From IMG/VR virus record IMGVR_UViG_3300036861_000141, positions 1-58,565 of that record: a DNA stretch of 58,565 bases. The stretch is one strand, 5' to 3'. Below are positions 48,802 through 56,936 of the stretch, one piece after another. The number at the start of each line of letters is the position of its first letter. Position 1 is the first letter of the stretch. Both the position numbers and the translations under genes were made by a program. The stretch comes from a virus. The notes beneath the pieces were generated by a model that did no database searches, was not told where the DNA came from, and saw only the letters and a program-made list of their open reading frames with translations.

Positions 48802-49824
48802 ATGAGCCTCCTCGATCTGCGCTGGCGCAAGAAGAAACCTGCCACAGTGCCAGCGCCTCCGCTTGAGCCTCCGCCAAGTGGATCTGTCACGTCAATAAGA
48901 GTCACCGATGAGCGGGACGGTGAGATTCCAAACAGAGGCCACAGCTACCACAGTCAGGTTTATAACCGTGGCGAAGATGTCTGGTTTGCCTTTTGCGGCA
49001 ACGCAGATGGACACCCGCGGTTCTTCAAGATTGAAGGCACTGCGATTACTCGGCTCGGCCCGCTGTTACCGTTTGTCACAACCGGCGAAGGCATGTACTG
49101 GGACGCATCTGGATGGATTTACGTATGCGATGGCCCGCGCCTGCTGCGCGTCAATCCGTTTACCGGCCAGCAGACGATCGCGCTGGACATCTCGCAGACG
49201 CATCCAGGCTGTGACCTGTGGCAGAGTCATTCATCCGAGGATGGCCGTACGCATAGCGCCACGGTGCGCCAGATTGTTACCGACGGTAAGTATCCGAACA
49301 TTGGGACAATCGTGCAGAAGGATGGCGCACAACAGTTCTACGGAGCCGAGGGCGTGCTGGACGAGTCCCACCTGACATCCGATGGGTCGCATTTGCTGAT
49401 CGAAGAATCAGACGGCAATCTGATTGTTGATTTGTCGAGTTGGGGCGAGCGCTGGATTACCAATGCCGAAGGGGCACTCAGCCACGTTGACTGCGGACCT
49501 GATTATGTCGTGGGTGAAGACGATCAGGCTGGAGCCTGTACGTATCTGGATCTGAGGACGTTGGAGCGACGACTGCTATTCCCGACGTGGGGCATGGGCC
49601 ACGTCTCGGTGCGCGCTGGCAAGTGTCTACTGAGCGATGCCGAAAAATTGTCCATGGTTGCGCTGGATGGCTCAGGCGTCACGTCGCTGGCTCCTCACGG
49701 CATGGTGAGTGATGGCACCTACGAGACGCAGGTGTTCGGAAATCTCTCGCCAGATGGCAGCGTCGCGGCCTACGTCTCGAATGTTGCTGGTAGGTTCGAT
49801 CTGTATGTGCTGAGAGTGCCCTAA
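48802..49824 (+). CDS. Beta-propeller-like protein
   Basis: 340 residues. After a Pro-rich start there are repeated four-strand blades with DGHPRFFKIEG, WDASGWIYVCDGPRLLRV, SHLTSDGSHLLIEESDGNLIV and DGSVAAYVSNVAGRFDLYVLRV. CDLWQSHSSEDGRTHSATV resembles the start of oligogalacturonate-lyase-like or WD40-like propellers. No catalytic residue was identified. Last + strand gene before the integrase; may be a virion-borne sugar-binding protein. Confidence 0.65.
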   Translation: MSLLDLRWRKKKPATVPAPPLEPPPSGSVTSIRVTDERDGEIPNRGHSYHSQVYNRGEDVWFAFCGNADGHPRFFKIEGTAITRLGPLLPFVTTGEGMYWDASGWIYVCDGPRLLRVNPFTGQQTIALDISQTHPGCDLWQSHSSEDGRTHSATVRQIVTDGKYPNIGTIVQKDGAQQFYGAEGVLDESHLTSDGSHLLIEESDGNLIVDLSSWGERWITNAEGALSHVDCGPDYVVGEDDQAGACTYLDLRTLERRLLFPTWGMGHVSVRAGKCLLSDAEKLSMVALDGSGVTSLAPHGMVSDGTYETQVFGNLSPDGSVAAYVSNVAGRFDLYVLRVP

Positions 49825-49828
49825 GAGA

Positions 49829-49913
49829 CTGGCCGGAAGTCGGCTCACCGCTGGGACCGATGTCCATCAGGATCCCCCTGAGCGTCGGAGGTGGGAGACC
49901 GGCTTCCGGCTAG
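49829..49913. promoter_or_regulatory. Long inverted repeat at the end of the late block
   Basis: CTGGCCGGAAG (49829-49839) pairs with CTTCCGGCTAG (49903-49913), 11 pairs with one G-U, enclosing a second hairpin TCAGG/CCTGA. No T-run, so not a standard terminator, but it would end in the gap between the convergent late genes and integrase. Confidence 0.5.
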
Positions 49914-49915
49914 CG

Positions 49916-49935
49916 TCCCACAAATTCCCACAAAT
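49916..49935. repeat. Tandem 10-bp direct repeat, candidate integrase arm site
   Basis: TCCCACAAAT occurs twice in direct tandem (49916-49925, 49926-49935) in the gap beside the integrase. Short direct repeats here are the usual form of integrase arm-binding sites near attP. Confidence 0.55.
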
Positions 49936-50101
49936 ATTCTCCACACGTGTCGTCCAGATCGTAAGGTTTATGGCGTATTATGTCCTCTCGTGTCCACTGT
50001 TCCAGGTAGGCTAGAAGCGGCGAAAGTCCCATATCTATTGGCGTGATCGCACACGAAAGCCCCTAGAACGTCTGCACGGCCACACCCCCCGCCTTTCTTT
50101 T

Positions 50102-51187
50102 CTAGCCTCGTTTTCGTTCCTGTTTTCTCACTTTTGCAGCTGTCCCACGTTTTGGCACCACAGGAAATCCCCCGAAGCGCCCTTCCAGCAACTGCCCGAG
50201 CTTCTGCATCCGCGAGTTCAGGACGGGTACATAGTGCCGGCGAGTCATCCGGGTATCGGAGTGTCCTGCTCCGGCGGCAATGTCCGCTAAATCAGCCCCT
50301 CGCTCGGCCGCTTCAATCCATGTTGAGTGTCGCGCGTTGTAGGGTCTGACACCTTCGGGCCAGCCACATCGTCTGATCGTCTTCGCAAACGCAGAGGTGC
50401 CATACTCGCCCCATGCATCAACCTCTGCAAAGAGCTTCCACGCAGCCAGCATGTCGTCATTGAGGTAGAGGCCCGGCGACCATCCGCCTTTGCCGTCTCG
50501 CACCAACCAGACACGGCGCTCAAGATCGACGTCGCCCTTTTTTGCTCGCATGATTTCTGACGGCCGGCGTCCAGTTGAGACGAGGACGCGGAACCGTGCG
50601 CGAGTCTTGGCGGTGAAGTGGCCTGTTTTCTCTCTCGCCTGCAACTCCTGATCGACCTTCAGGATCGTCTCGGCGTCGATGTGCTGGATCGGCGTCCTAG
50701 GCACGTGGAGCGGCGGCACATCGTCAACGGGCGTTGGTGCTCTCCTGCCGTCCAGCGTGTGGTACAGATGCCGGAGCGTTTCGCAGCGGTGGTTGATGGT
50801 GCGCGGAGCTGCCTTGGCCTGTTGCCATTTCACGCGAGCGGCGAGCACGTCCGTTCGGTTGATGCGGTGCCGCGGCACGTCGCCTAAGAGGGCATTCCAG
50901 TGCGCCAGGTGGGCTTTGCGATTGCGGCAGGAAACGAGCGTGGCAACGAGCTTTAGGTACTTCGGCGTGTCAGCCTTGAGCGTGCCGCGCTCAGCCTTTG
51001 GGGTTTCGGTTCTGCCTTGGCTTTCGAGTTGAGCGCGTTTCGTTAATAGCTCGTCTGGCGTGGAGTCCTTCGGCATCCGTGCGTAGTAGGCGGTACCGCC
51101 CACAACCACGCGGATTTCGTACGCACCGTCCTTGCCTTCACGATACACATTCTTGGTGAACCGAATCCGTTTGCCCTGACGTGGCAC
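50102..51187 (-). CDS. int: Tyrosine recombinase (integrase)
   Basis: 361 residues. The catalytic set: R208 in STGRRPSEI, K233 in DGKGG, R286 in YNARHS, H309 in AGHSDTRM, Y319 in RHYVP. In box II the usual first His is Tyr283 (YNAR instead of HxxR), a tolerated variant. N-terminal residues 1-60 are basic and may bind arm sites; about 70-150 is the core-binding domain. Integrates the phage into the host chromosome. Confidence 0.9.
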   Translation of the reverse strand: MPRQGKRIRFTKNVYREGKDGAYEIRVVVGGTAYYARMPKDSTPDELLTKRAQLESQGRTETPKAERGTLKADTPKYLKLVATLVSCRNRKAHLAHWNALLGDVPRHRINRTDVLAARVKWQQAKAAPRTINHRCETLRHLYHTLDGRRAPTPVDDVPPLHVPRTPIQHIDAETILKVDQELQAREKTGHFTAKTRARFRVLVSTGRRPSEIMRAKKGDVDLERRVWLVRDGKGGWSPGLYLNDDMLAAWKLFAEVDAWGEYGTSAFAKTIRRCGWPEGVRPYNARHSTWIEAAERGADLADIAAGAGHSDTRMTRRHYVPVLNSRMQKLGQLLEGRFGGFPVVPKRGTAAKVRKQERKRG

Positions 51188-51190
51188 GAT

Positions 51191-51685
51191 TTACTTCGCG
51201 AGCGCCTTCCGATTCTTGTTCAGCCACCCTTCGACCTTGCGTGCGAGGTTCTCGCCAATTGATCGACCGAACGGCCCTAGGCCAGCATCAAACTCCGTCG
51301 TAAATGTACCGCTGGTGAGTTTCACCCGCCCGGTAAAGATCGCCATCGGAGGTGACCGTGAGATCACGACGGCACCGCCAATGGGCACGGCAGTAGCGAA
51401 GGTCTGGCCGGTTGGTTCGCCACCGACGCTGATTACCTCAAGTCGGATAGTTGCGTCGTCTGCAGACTCAGTGATCGTGACATCTTTCATCTGTGTCAGC
51501 CGTTTCTTCATGTCCGCCACGGCGGCGAGTCGTTCTCTGGTGGCCTCGTCAGTTAAGCCACTTGGATCAGTTGGCGTGAACACGTACAGGTGAATCGGCA
51601 ACTGCGCGGAAGCCAATCCAACACTCAAGTAGACGATCAATAGGACTCTAGCGACACATAGCTGTAAGCCTGTGCGGCTGCTCAT
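51191..51685 (-). CDS. Secreted protein, possible lysogenic conversion gene (moron)
   Basis: 164 residues from ATG 51685 with a strong AGGGGAG site; an upstream ATG at 51769 is less likely. A signal peptide is clear (VARVLLIVYLSVGLASAQ). The mature part is beta-rich with EVISVGGEPTGQTFATAVPIGGAVV. Same strand as the integrase and repressor, preceded by its own promoter, so it is probably expressed in lysogens. Confidence 0.65.
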   Translation of the reverse strand: MSSRTGLQLCVARVLLIVYLSVGLASAQLPIHLYVFTPTDPSGLTDEATRERLAAVADMKKRLTQMKDVTITESADDATIRLEVISVGGEPTGQTFATAVPIGGAVVISRSPPMAIFTGRVKLTSGTFTTEFDAGLGPFGRSIGENLARKVEGWLNKNRKALAK

Positions 51686-51714
51686 TGTGAACTCCCCTGT
51701 CATACCGGCGATCT

Positions 51715-51744
51715 CTAATATTTTTGGGTTTGGGTATTGACCAA
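51715..51744 (-). promoter_or_regulatory. Candidate promoter of the secreted moron gene
   Basis: On the minus strand, TTGGTC (51739-51744) and TATTAG (51715-51720) are separated by 18 bases, followed about 30 bases later by the AGGGGAG site and start. Confidence 0.45.
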
Positions 51745-51848
51745 CCACTACTTGACATTTAGGCTTCACACTTTGTCACACCGATCCGAGGAGGCCATCA
51801 TGCGGCGATCGGCGGCGGCGCGGCGGTCGGTATCCTGCAACGACTCCA

Positions 51849-52349
51849 CTACGTACCAGTCTTGCGAGGTCCAGACGGTCGACGCCGATCTGGTCGATGT
51901 GTGGTACGGGCTGCCCGTATGGGTGCGGGTGTGGGTCCGGCAGCTTGTGGTTGCGTTGGCGCTAACTTCGGCGGAGGAACCAGAGTCATTGCCCGACGCG
52001 CTGACTCCGGGAGTTTCAAGAACCACAGGACTTGTCGTACCGTTTGTTCGTCCGCCAGTTTGTCCAGTAAATCCGGTTCATTCTCCAGAGTCTGACTCAG
52101 CGCGTCCAGCTTCGTAAAAAACTGCGCGAGAGTACTGCCGCACGCTTCGATAATCCGTGCGACTGAGGAGAGTTCAGGCGAGTACGTTTTGCCCTTCACA
52201 CCGCGTACGTTCTCGATTCGATGAACAGTCGAACGATTCAGCCCCTCGATCTCATCGAGGCTCTTATCCGATTGCACGCGCAATAGCCGTAGCGCCTCTC
52301 GCACGGCGATGAGATCCATCGCCGCCAAGTATCTATCGCATTCCTGCAT
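51849..52349 (-). CDS. CI-like repressor
   Basis: The frame reaches back to 52442, but ATG 52349 (or 52319) is preferred since it has GGAGG upstream and avoids the Cro promoter. The HTH lies in AVREALRLLRVQSDKSLDEIEGLNRSTVHRIENVRG. The C-terminal part is Pro/Arg-rich without an S24 peptidase, so it is not a LexA-type cleavable repressor. It is divergent from the Cro-like gene. Confidence 0.65.
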   Translation of the reverse strand: MQECDRYLAAMDLIAVREALRLLRVQSDKSLDEIEGLNRSTVHRIENVRGVKGKTYSPELSSVARIIEACGSTLAQFFTKLDALSQTLENEPDLLDKLADEQTVRQVLWFLKLPESARRAMTLVPPPKLAPTQPQAAGPTPAPIRAARTTHRPDRRRPSGPRKTGT

Positions 52350-52370
52350 ACGTCGCCGCGCCTCCATACA

Positions 52371-52420
52371 ATGTGCGCATAGAGGCAACAACACGCTTGA
52401 CACGTCGCATATGTGCATAT
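52371..52420. promoter_or_regulatory. Candidate operators in the repressor-Cro intergenic region
   Basis: ATGTGCGCAT (52371-52380) and ATGTGCATAT (52411-52420) share a core at exactly 40-bp spacing, four turns of DNA. The second overlaps the Cro-side promoter spacer. A related GCACGTATGC lies at the Cro start. Confidence 0.4.
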
Positions 52421-52425
52421 ATCCT
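52397..52425 (+). promoter_or_regulatory. Promoter for the Cro-like gene
   Basis: TTGACA (52397-52402), 17-base spacer, TATCCT (52420-52425). The start codon at 52437 is close behind, so the message would be almost leaderless. This is the right-hand early promoter by analogy with lambda PR. Confidence 0.6.
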
Positions 52426-52436
52426 CGGTCGCACGT

Positions 52437-52655
52437 ATGCAACAGATCGACTTACGTAGCGCACGCAAGCGACGACGGATGGACCAAGAAACGCTGGCTG
52501 AGCGGTCTGGGGTTGATCAGTCAACGGTAAGCCGATTGGAGCGCGGCGGTATTAAAAAACCCACGCCCGAGACGGTCGATGCGCTGGAGAGAGCGCTTCG
52601 ACTGAAGCCCGGAACGCTGGTATTTGGCGATCAGGACATGGCGAGGACCGCGTGA
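52437..52655 (+). CDS. Cro-like HTH repressor
   Basis: 72 residues from ATG 52437. LRSARKRRRMDQETLAERSGVDQSTVSRLERG is a standard XRE-family HTH with the helix-turn at about 20-35; LKPGTLVFGDQDM ends it. First gene of the early + transcript. GTGA overlap with the next gene. Confidence 0.8.
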   Translation: MQQIDLRSARKRRRMDQETLAERSGVDQSTVSRLERGGIKKPTPETVDALERALRLKPGTLVFGDQDMARTA

Positions 52656-52879
52656 CGCCTTTCAATGTCATCGACACGGCGACATGGCCCACTGTTTTGG
52701 GGCCTGACCAAATTGCCGCGATCTATCAGCGGTCGGTCATGGCGGTGAAGAAGGCCTGTCAACGCGGCGACTTCAGGCCGGCACCGTTCAAGGTCAGGCC
52801 ATACCGCTGGCGCCGAGTTGACGTTCTCAGAGACGTGGAAGGCTCGCGCGGCTTCCATCAGTTGCAGAGGGTGTCGTAA
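52652..52879 (+). CDS. Excisionase-like HTH protein
   Basis: 75 residues. LGPDQIAAIYQRSVMAVKKACQRGDFRPAPFKVRPYRWRRVDVLRDV has the short winged-HTH pattern of excisionase/MerR-type proteins. It could be Xis or a CII-like regulator. Confidence 0.6.
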   Translation: MTPFNVIDTATWPTVLGPDQIAAIYQRSVMAVKKACQRGDFRPAPFKVRPYRWRRVDVLRDVEGSRGFHQLQRVS

Positions 52880-53128
52880 ATGGGCATCACTCCGCGTACG
52901 TCGCTAAAGCCGTGGCCGATGTGGGTTAGATGGTCATTGTTCATTGGCGTCATCGCGGCAGGCTTGATCTTTCTGGTAACTGCGCCGCCATATGTGCCAC
53001 CACCGCCGGAGCCTATCAAAGAGACGCCATTGTCGCGTTGCATTGACGCTGGCGGTATCCCCACGACATCCGTGTGGGATGGACGACTGACCGGGTGCAT
53101 CTTTCCACCAGCAAAGGCAGGGCAATGA
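52880..53128 (+). CDS. Small membrane protein
   Basis: 82 residues with one membrane helix at about 17-36, followed by Pro-rich (YVPPPPEPI) and a domain with two Cys. Starts directly after the previous stop. Unknown function. Confidence 0.55.
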   Translation: MGITPRTSLKPWPMWVRWSLFIGVIAAGLIFLVTAPPYVPPPPEPIKETPLSRCIDAGGIPTTSVWDGRLTGCIFPPAKAGQ

Positions 53129-53433
53129 GCGTGCAGCCCTCTCTTCTTGATTCTCCAGTCATGCCATCGCTGGAATCGCTCCTTGTTCGCAACTCGGCCT
53201 GTGCGCGGCTTGCTCGATTGCTGCTCGCGCGTCGGGGTGAATGGATCGACGGCAAGGTGATCGCGACGGTCGCTGGTGGCTATGCGTGGCGCACAAGAAT
53301 CTCGAATCTCCGCAAGGAGCCGTGGTTCTTGGACGTAAAGAATCGCTATCGGCATGTTAATGAGGACGGCCGGAAGTTCGTCATCAGCGAATACATGCTC
53401 AGCGCGGAGGCCGGGGTTAAGTCTCATGGCTGA
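53125..53433 (+). CDS. Winged-helix-like protein
   Basis: 102 residues from ATG 53125 (ATGA overlap). CARLARLLLARRGEWIDGKVIATVAGGYAWRTRISNLRKE and a strand pair NRYRHVNEDGRKFVISEYML read as an HTH with a wing. Possible early regulator or replication protein. Confidence 0.55.
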   Translation: MSVQPSLLDSPVMPSLESLLVRNSACARLARLLLARRGEWIDGKVIATVAGGYAWRTRISNLRKEPWFLDVKNRYRHVNEDGRKFVISEYMLSAEAGVKSHG

Positions 53434-53683
53434 TGTGAAGAACGGCGGGCCAGCGTTTCCGCGCCTCGCGGCCTACATCGACTGCGGCGGCGACGACAAG
53501 GAATACGTCGCAGCGCAGGAGGGCATGTCGCTGCGGGATTACTTCGCTGGGCAGGCACTGGTTGGGTTTATGGCGCATCCGAAGGCACCACCTATTGAGC
53601 CTGCTGACGCCAAGAAACTTGCGGCCGACTCGTACGACGTGGCTGACGCGATGATTGCAGCCCGCGAGAAGTCCCATGTCTAG
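53426..53683 (+). CDS. Unknown early protein
   Basis: 85 residues from ATG 53426. NGGPAFPRLAAYIDC and GMSLRDYFAGQALVGFM are recurrent in small unannotated phage early proteins. Function unknown. Confidence 0.6.
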   Translation: MADVKNGGPAFPRLAAYIDCGGDDKEYVAAQEGMSLRDYFAGQALVGFMAHPKAPPIEPADAKKLAADSYDVADAMIAAREKSHV

Positions 53684-53777
53684 CCCGTTGGCTATTGGCG
53701 CGCTTGTGATCCTGGTGTTGTTCTTCATCGCTGGGTGTCTCGGGCTGTGGATTAAAGACAAGGATCGCCGTGGCTGA
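53676..53777 (+). CDS. 33-residue membrane peptide
   Basis: ATG 53676 to TGA 53777; nearly all one hydrophobic helix (AIGALVILVLFFIAGCLGLW) with a charged tail (KDKDRRG). Overlaps the previous and the next gene. Confidence 0.5.
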   Translation: MSSPLAIGALVILVLFFIAGCLGLWIKDKDRRG

Positions 53778-54129
53778 GAGAGAAGAAGAGGCAACGCGCG
53801 TGGAAGAGGCGATTGGAGTGCCGTCAACGCTGGCTCCTCTGTCTCCGCTGCCGTGGCACGTCGGGCCGCACTATAAGACCGACATCGAAAGCTCGCAGGG
53901 GCGAGTGGCCGAGATCGGATTTATCAACTCGCCACACGGCATTTGTGATGCGGCCTACATCGTTCACGCCTGCAACCTGTACCCAGAACTGCTGGCCGCG
54001 CTGAAGCAATTGCACGACGTGACGATGCAGGGTCTCTTGCCTTGCGACAGCGACTGCGAGCCTGGGTGCGTGTTCTGTGTCGCCACGCGGGCCATTGCCA
54101 AAGCTGAAGGTGTCACTCATGGCCGCTGA
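53770..54129 (+). CDS. Unknown early protein
   Basis: 119 residues from GTG 53770. WHVGPHYKTDIESSQGRVAEIGF and AAYIVHACNLYPELLAALKQL are typical of a short phage family of unknown role. Two or more Cys near the C-terminus (CDSDCEPGCVFC). Confidence 0.6.
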   Translation: MAEREEEATRVEEAIGVPSTLAPLSPLPWHVGPHYKTDIESSQGRVAEIGFINSPHGICDAAYIVHACNLYPELLAALKQLHDVTMQGLLPCDSDCEPGCVFCVATRAIAKAEGVTHGR

Positions 54130-54409
54130 TCGCCTGACGCTGGCGCATCTTTCTGTAGTGCCACAGCGCCTCAATCAGCCGGTCTTCGGCTTGCTTGAGA
54201 TCGAGCACGAGTGGATCTCGGTGATCGAGTTCGGCGGGCATTGGTTCGCCTGTTGCGCCTGCGGCTTCGTGAGCTCTGGCTATCTCAGCGAGGCCGAAGC
54301 TCGTCGCTCGCGGTGTGAGGTGCAAGACAGCCTCCTGCGATCCGCCGAGTTGCTGGGGCACATCCTGGCGAGCAGTGATGAGAGACGGTCGGTGCTGCGG
54401 CATGAGTGA
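54119..54409 (+). CDS. Unknown protein with Cys cluster
   Basis: 96 residues from ATG 54119. HWFACCACGFVSSGYLSEAEARRSR contains a C..C set with helical C-terminus. Overlaps neighbours on both sides. Unknown function. Confidence 0.55.
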   Translation: MAADRLTLAHLSVVPQRLNQPVFGLLEIEHEWISVIEFGGHWFACCACGFVSSGYLSEAEARRSRCEVQDSLLRSAELLGHILASSDERRSVLRHE

Positions 54410-54752
54410 CATCGTCGCAAAAGGCGCACGGCTGGGGGAAGACAAAAGACTGGACCGTCTACCAGCCAGCGCACAGAGCGCGGTCCTAAAAGTGGACCGT
54501 CACCCGATGGAGGCCGGCAAAGCCAGCATCGGCGCCGCGGTGAAGAGTGCAGTTGGGGACGACCCATTGCGGGTCTATGGCGACGAAGCGTTCATGTCCA
54601 AGGTGATCAGCGGTGAGAAGGTGCCTGACTACTTGGGGCGGATTGCCTCACGGCCAGCGGCCCTCCGGCGCTACGCACTGTCACTGCTGAAAGGTGATCC
54701 GAACGTGCGGATTAGAACGACCGTGGATTGGGATGAGGAGAAGGTGGGCTAG
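54402..54752 (+). CDS. Unknown protein
   Basis: 116 residues from ATG 54402, which overlaps the previous gene. Helical and basic in the middle (LGRIASRPAALRRYALSLLK). Unknown; may bind DNA. Confidence 0.5.
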   Translation: MSDIVAKGARLGEDKRLDRLPASAQSAVLKVDRHPMEAGKASIGAAVKSAVGDDPLRVYGDEAFMSKVISGEKVPDYLGRIASRPAALRRYALSLLKGDPNVRIRTTVDWDEEKVG

Positions 54753-54917
54753 ATGGCGAAGGCAGCAAATACCGAACGGATGGTCATGATCCCGCGTGCG
54801 GTCTATGGGCAGTACGCGGGTCTGCCGTGGGATGACTTGGTTGCGGCTGCAGAGCGCGGCGAGAACGGCGTCACGTTTCGGACTGGCTTAGAAGGCTACG
54901 CCTTGATGCGCGGCTGA
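54753..54917 (+). CDS. Small unknown protein
   Basis: 54 residues, ATG 54753 directly after the previous stop, to TGA 54917. IPRAVYGQYAGLPWDDLVAAAERGENG is helical. Unknown function. Confidence 0.5.
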   Translation: MAKAANTERMVMIPRAVYGQYAGLPWDDLVAAAERGENGVTFRTGLEGYALMRG

Positions 54918-54988
54918 ACATTCGGAGAAGTCTCTCGTCGGCAAATCGCTGTTGTATTACCAAGCGTGGGTCTGAAGGGCAGGCTGAC

Positions 54989-55234
54989 ATGAGCAAGGTG
55001 GCAGCGTTCACCCGCGATCGGCATGTGGTCTCTCACACCCAGGATCTGCTGGACATCCAAGCGGCGAAGGTAGCAATGCACCGTGAGCGGAACCTGACAG
55101 GCCTCAAGTTCGCCACGATTGTGTGTCCGACATGCGGCATGGAGATCGAGGGAATAGGGGTAACTGTTGGCGCGGCCGAGGTGCAGATGAGCAAGGCCAT
55201 CGAGGCGCATTTCGTGAGCGCGCATCAAGGATAG
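54989..55234 (+). CDS. Small C2H2-type zinc protein
   Basis: 81 residues, GAAGGGCAGG site. CPTCGMEIEG at about 46 and HFVSAHQG at the end give a C-x2-C ... H-x4-H set. Unknown role in recombination or replication block. Confidence 0.6.
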   Translation: MSKVAAFTRDRHVVSHTQDLLDIQAAKVAMHRERNLTGLKFATIVCPTCGMEIEGIGVTVGAAEVQMSKAIEAHFVSAHQG

Positions 55235-55241
55235 GAGCGAT

Positions 55242-55631
55242 ATGAACATTAACGACGCATTTCCAAGCAACTACCTGAAGGCGTCCGACCTTGGCGAGTC
55301 ACAGCCGGTCGTGACGATTGACCGTGTCGAAGTGGAGCCGGTCGGCCGCGGGAAGGAAATGAAGCCGGTGGTCTACTTCGCGGGCAAGACCAAGGGGATG
55401 GTGCTGAACAAAACCAACTCCAAAAAGATCGCCGAGATTGCCAGCTCACACGATACCGACGACTGGCACGGTGTCCAGATTCGCCTGTTCGCTACGGAAG
55501 TGGATTTCCAGGGTGAAACGGTTGAAGCGATCCGCGTGAAGAATCCGGCCGTCAAGGGCCAGCGCCGAGTTGAGCCTGAACCTGAGTATGCACCAGCGGG
55601 TGCTATCGACGACTCCGACATCCCTTTCTGA
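55242..55631 (+). CDS. SSB-like protein
   Basis: 129 residues. FPSNYLKASDLGE and KPVVYFAGKTKGMVLNKTNSKKIAEIA form a beta-rich core, and the tail DDSDIPF matches the C-terminal tip of single-stranded DNA-binding proteins (DDDIPF), which recruits partner proteins. Encoded just before a nuclease, as often in phage recombination modules. Confidence 0.6.
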   Translation: MNINDAFPSNYLKASDLGESQPVVTIDRVEVEPVGRGKEMKPVVYFAGKTKGMVLNKTNSKKIAEIASSHDTDDWHGVQIRLFATEVDFQGETVEAIRVKNPAVKGQRRVEPEPEYAPAGAIDDSDIPF

Positions 55632-55638
55632 TTGAGCC

Positions 55639-56313
55639 ATGAACGTCACGCCGATCATCGTTGACATCGAAACCTGTGGCCTTCCGAATGCCGCTGATTT
55701 TCTCGAGCCGGTGCAGCCAGATAAGCGGCTGAAGGACGTTGAGAAGATCAAGGCGGACATCGCAGACAAGGAACAGGCACGCATTGAGCGGCTGTCGCTG
55801 GATTGGAACGTGGGCCGCATCGTCGCGATGGGTTGGTGGACGGAGCAGACCGGCACCGTGGTGCGCGTCTGTGCCGACGAGATGGAGGAGCAGGACGCGC
55901 TCACCGAGTTCTGGGAAGAGTCGAGGCATCGCACGCTCGTCGGATTCAATCTCAAAGGTTTTGACCTTCGGTTCATGGTGCAGCGATCCCGGTACCTCCG
56001 CGTGCCTCATCCGATCTTGGACTTCAGCAAGTACAGCCGGAAAGGCGTCACGGATCTGTTTATTGACCTGACATTTGGCGATGGGACGTACGACCAAGGC
56101 GCGATGAAGCGCACGCTGAAAGCCTTTTGCAAGCGGTTTGAGATTCCATGCGAAGACGGTGTCAGCGGCTCAGAGATTCCAGCCTTAGTGGCAGAGGGCA
56201 AGTGGGATCAGGTGGCGGCTCATTGTCGATCAGACGTGGAATTGACGGTGCAGCTCGCGCATCGGTTGGGGATCATTCGTGAGATTCCGCAACCCGCAGA
56301 GGCGGTGCTGTAA
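55639..56313 (+). CDS. DEDD-family 3'-5' exonuclease
   Basis: 224 residues. VDIETCGLP (Exo I), GFNLKGFDLRFMVQR (Exo II) and HCRSDVELTVQLAHRLG (Exo III) supply the four acidic residues. It is a DnaQ/PolB-type fold. Probably processes recombination or replication ends together with the SSB-like protein. Confidence 0.8.
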   Translation: MNVTPIIVDIETCGLPNAADFLEPVQPDKRLKDVEKIKADIADKEQARIERLSLDWNVGRIVAMGWWTEQTGTVVRVCADEMEEQDALTEFWEESRHRTLVGFNLKGFDLRFMVQRSRYLRVPHPILDFSKYSRKGVTDLFIDLTFGDGTYDQGAMKRTLKAFCKRFEIPCEDGVSGSEIPALVAEGKWDQVAAHCRSDVELTVQLAHRLGIIREIPQPAEAVL

Positions 56314-56604
56314 GTGGACGCGCATTACTACAACGGCAGCGACGACCGCGACATCCATGGCGGAGGCATGGGCCATCACGTCAGTTACCGCTACGCCTGC
56401 CAAGGGTTACTGGAGGCCGTGAAGAAAGCCTGTATCCCTGCCGAGTGGCACGGCGATGACCAGTTTAACCAGGCCTCAGCAGTGTGGTTCGCGCGACATG
56501 TGGCGAGAGAAGCGCGACGGCTGGGTTTGCTGCCTTCTGAGCCTCTGGATGTGCAGGTTGTGGCGAGGATTGATGTCGAAGCTGGGGAGCCTATCGGGCC
56601 GTGA
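56314..56604 (+). CDS. Unknown early protein
   Basis: 96 residues from GTG. Tyr/His-rich start (AHYYNGSDDRDIHGGGMGHH) then helices. No recognised domain. Confidence 0.5.
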   Translation: MDAHYYNGSDDRDIHGGGMGHHVSYRYACQGLLEAVKKACIPAEWHGDDQFNQASAVWFARHVAREARRLGLLPSEPLDVQVVARIDVEAGEPIGP

Positions 56605-56936
56605 CCGTCCGCGAGATGGTGTCAGAAGTTCAGCGTGAGCTCTTGGCCGGCAACGTGACCCCGGAGCGTGGCGCGGCCTTGGATAACCGGCTTTCTGCCC
56701 TGCTAGGCAACTGCCTGGAAGAAATCAGGGACGCAGATGCCGAGTTCAATCTTGTGTTGTTGGGATGCTTGAAAGCGGAGAAGGCGGCGAACCGGGCCAA
56801 GGTGCTGGCGGAAACAATGCCGCAGTATGCCAGGCGTCGGGAAGCTCGAGACACGGAGACGCTGATTCTGGAAATGATCCGATCGCTGCGGCATCACGGA
56901 CGGATCGCGCAAGAGGAAATGCGATTGCAACGGTGA
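56601..56936 (+). CDS. Unknown helical protein
   Basis: 111 residues from GTG (overlap by 4). Helical throughout with VREMVSEVQRELLAGN. Unknown function. Confidence 0.55.
   Translation: MTVREMVSEVQRELLAGNVTPERGAALDNRLSALLGNCLEEIRDADAEFNLVLLGCLKAEKAANRAKVLAETMPQYARRREARDTETLILEMIRSLRHHGRIAQEEMRLQR

Larger units (their letters stand above)
49825..50101. other. Non-coding region at integrase 3' side, candidate attP
   Basis: 277 bases without a gene between the beta-propeller and integrase stop codons. It contains the inverted repeat and the tandem repeat listed separately. AT-richer stretches near 49921-49990 stand out from their surroundings. The core att sequence cannot be fixed without a host integration site. 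Confidence 0.5.

Noticed and set aside
49825-49915. Rho-independent terminator
   Set aside because: The stem is long but its loop is about 60 bases and no T-run follows.
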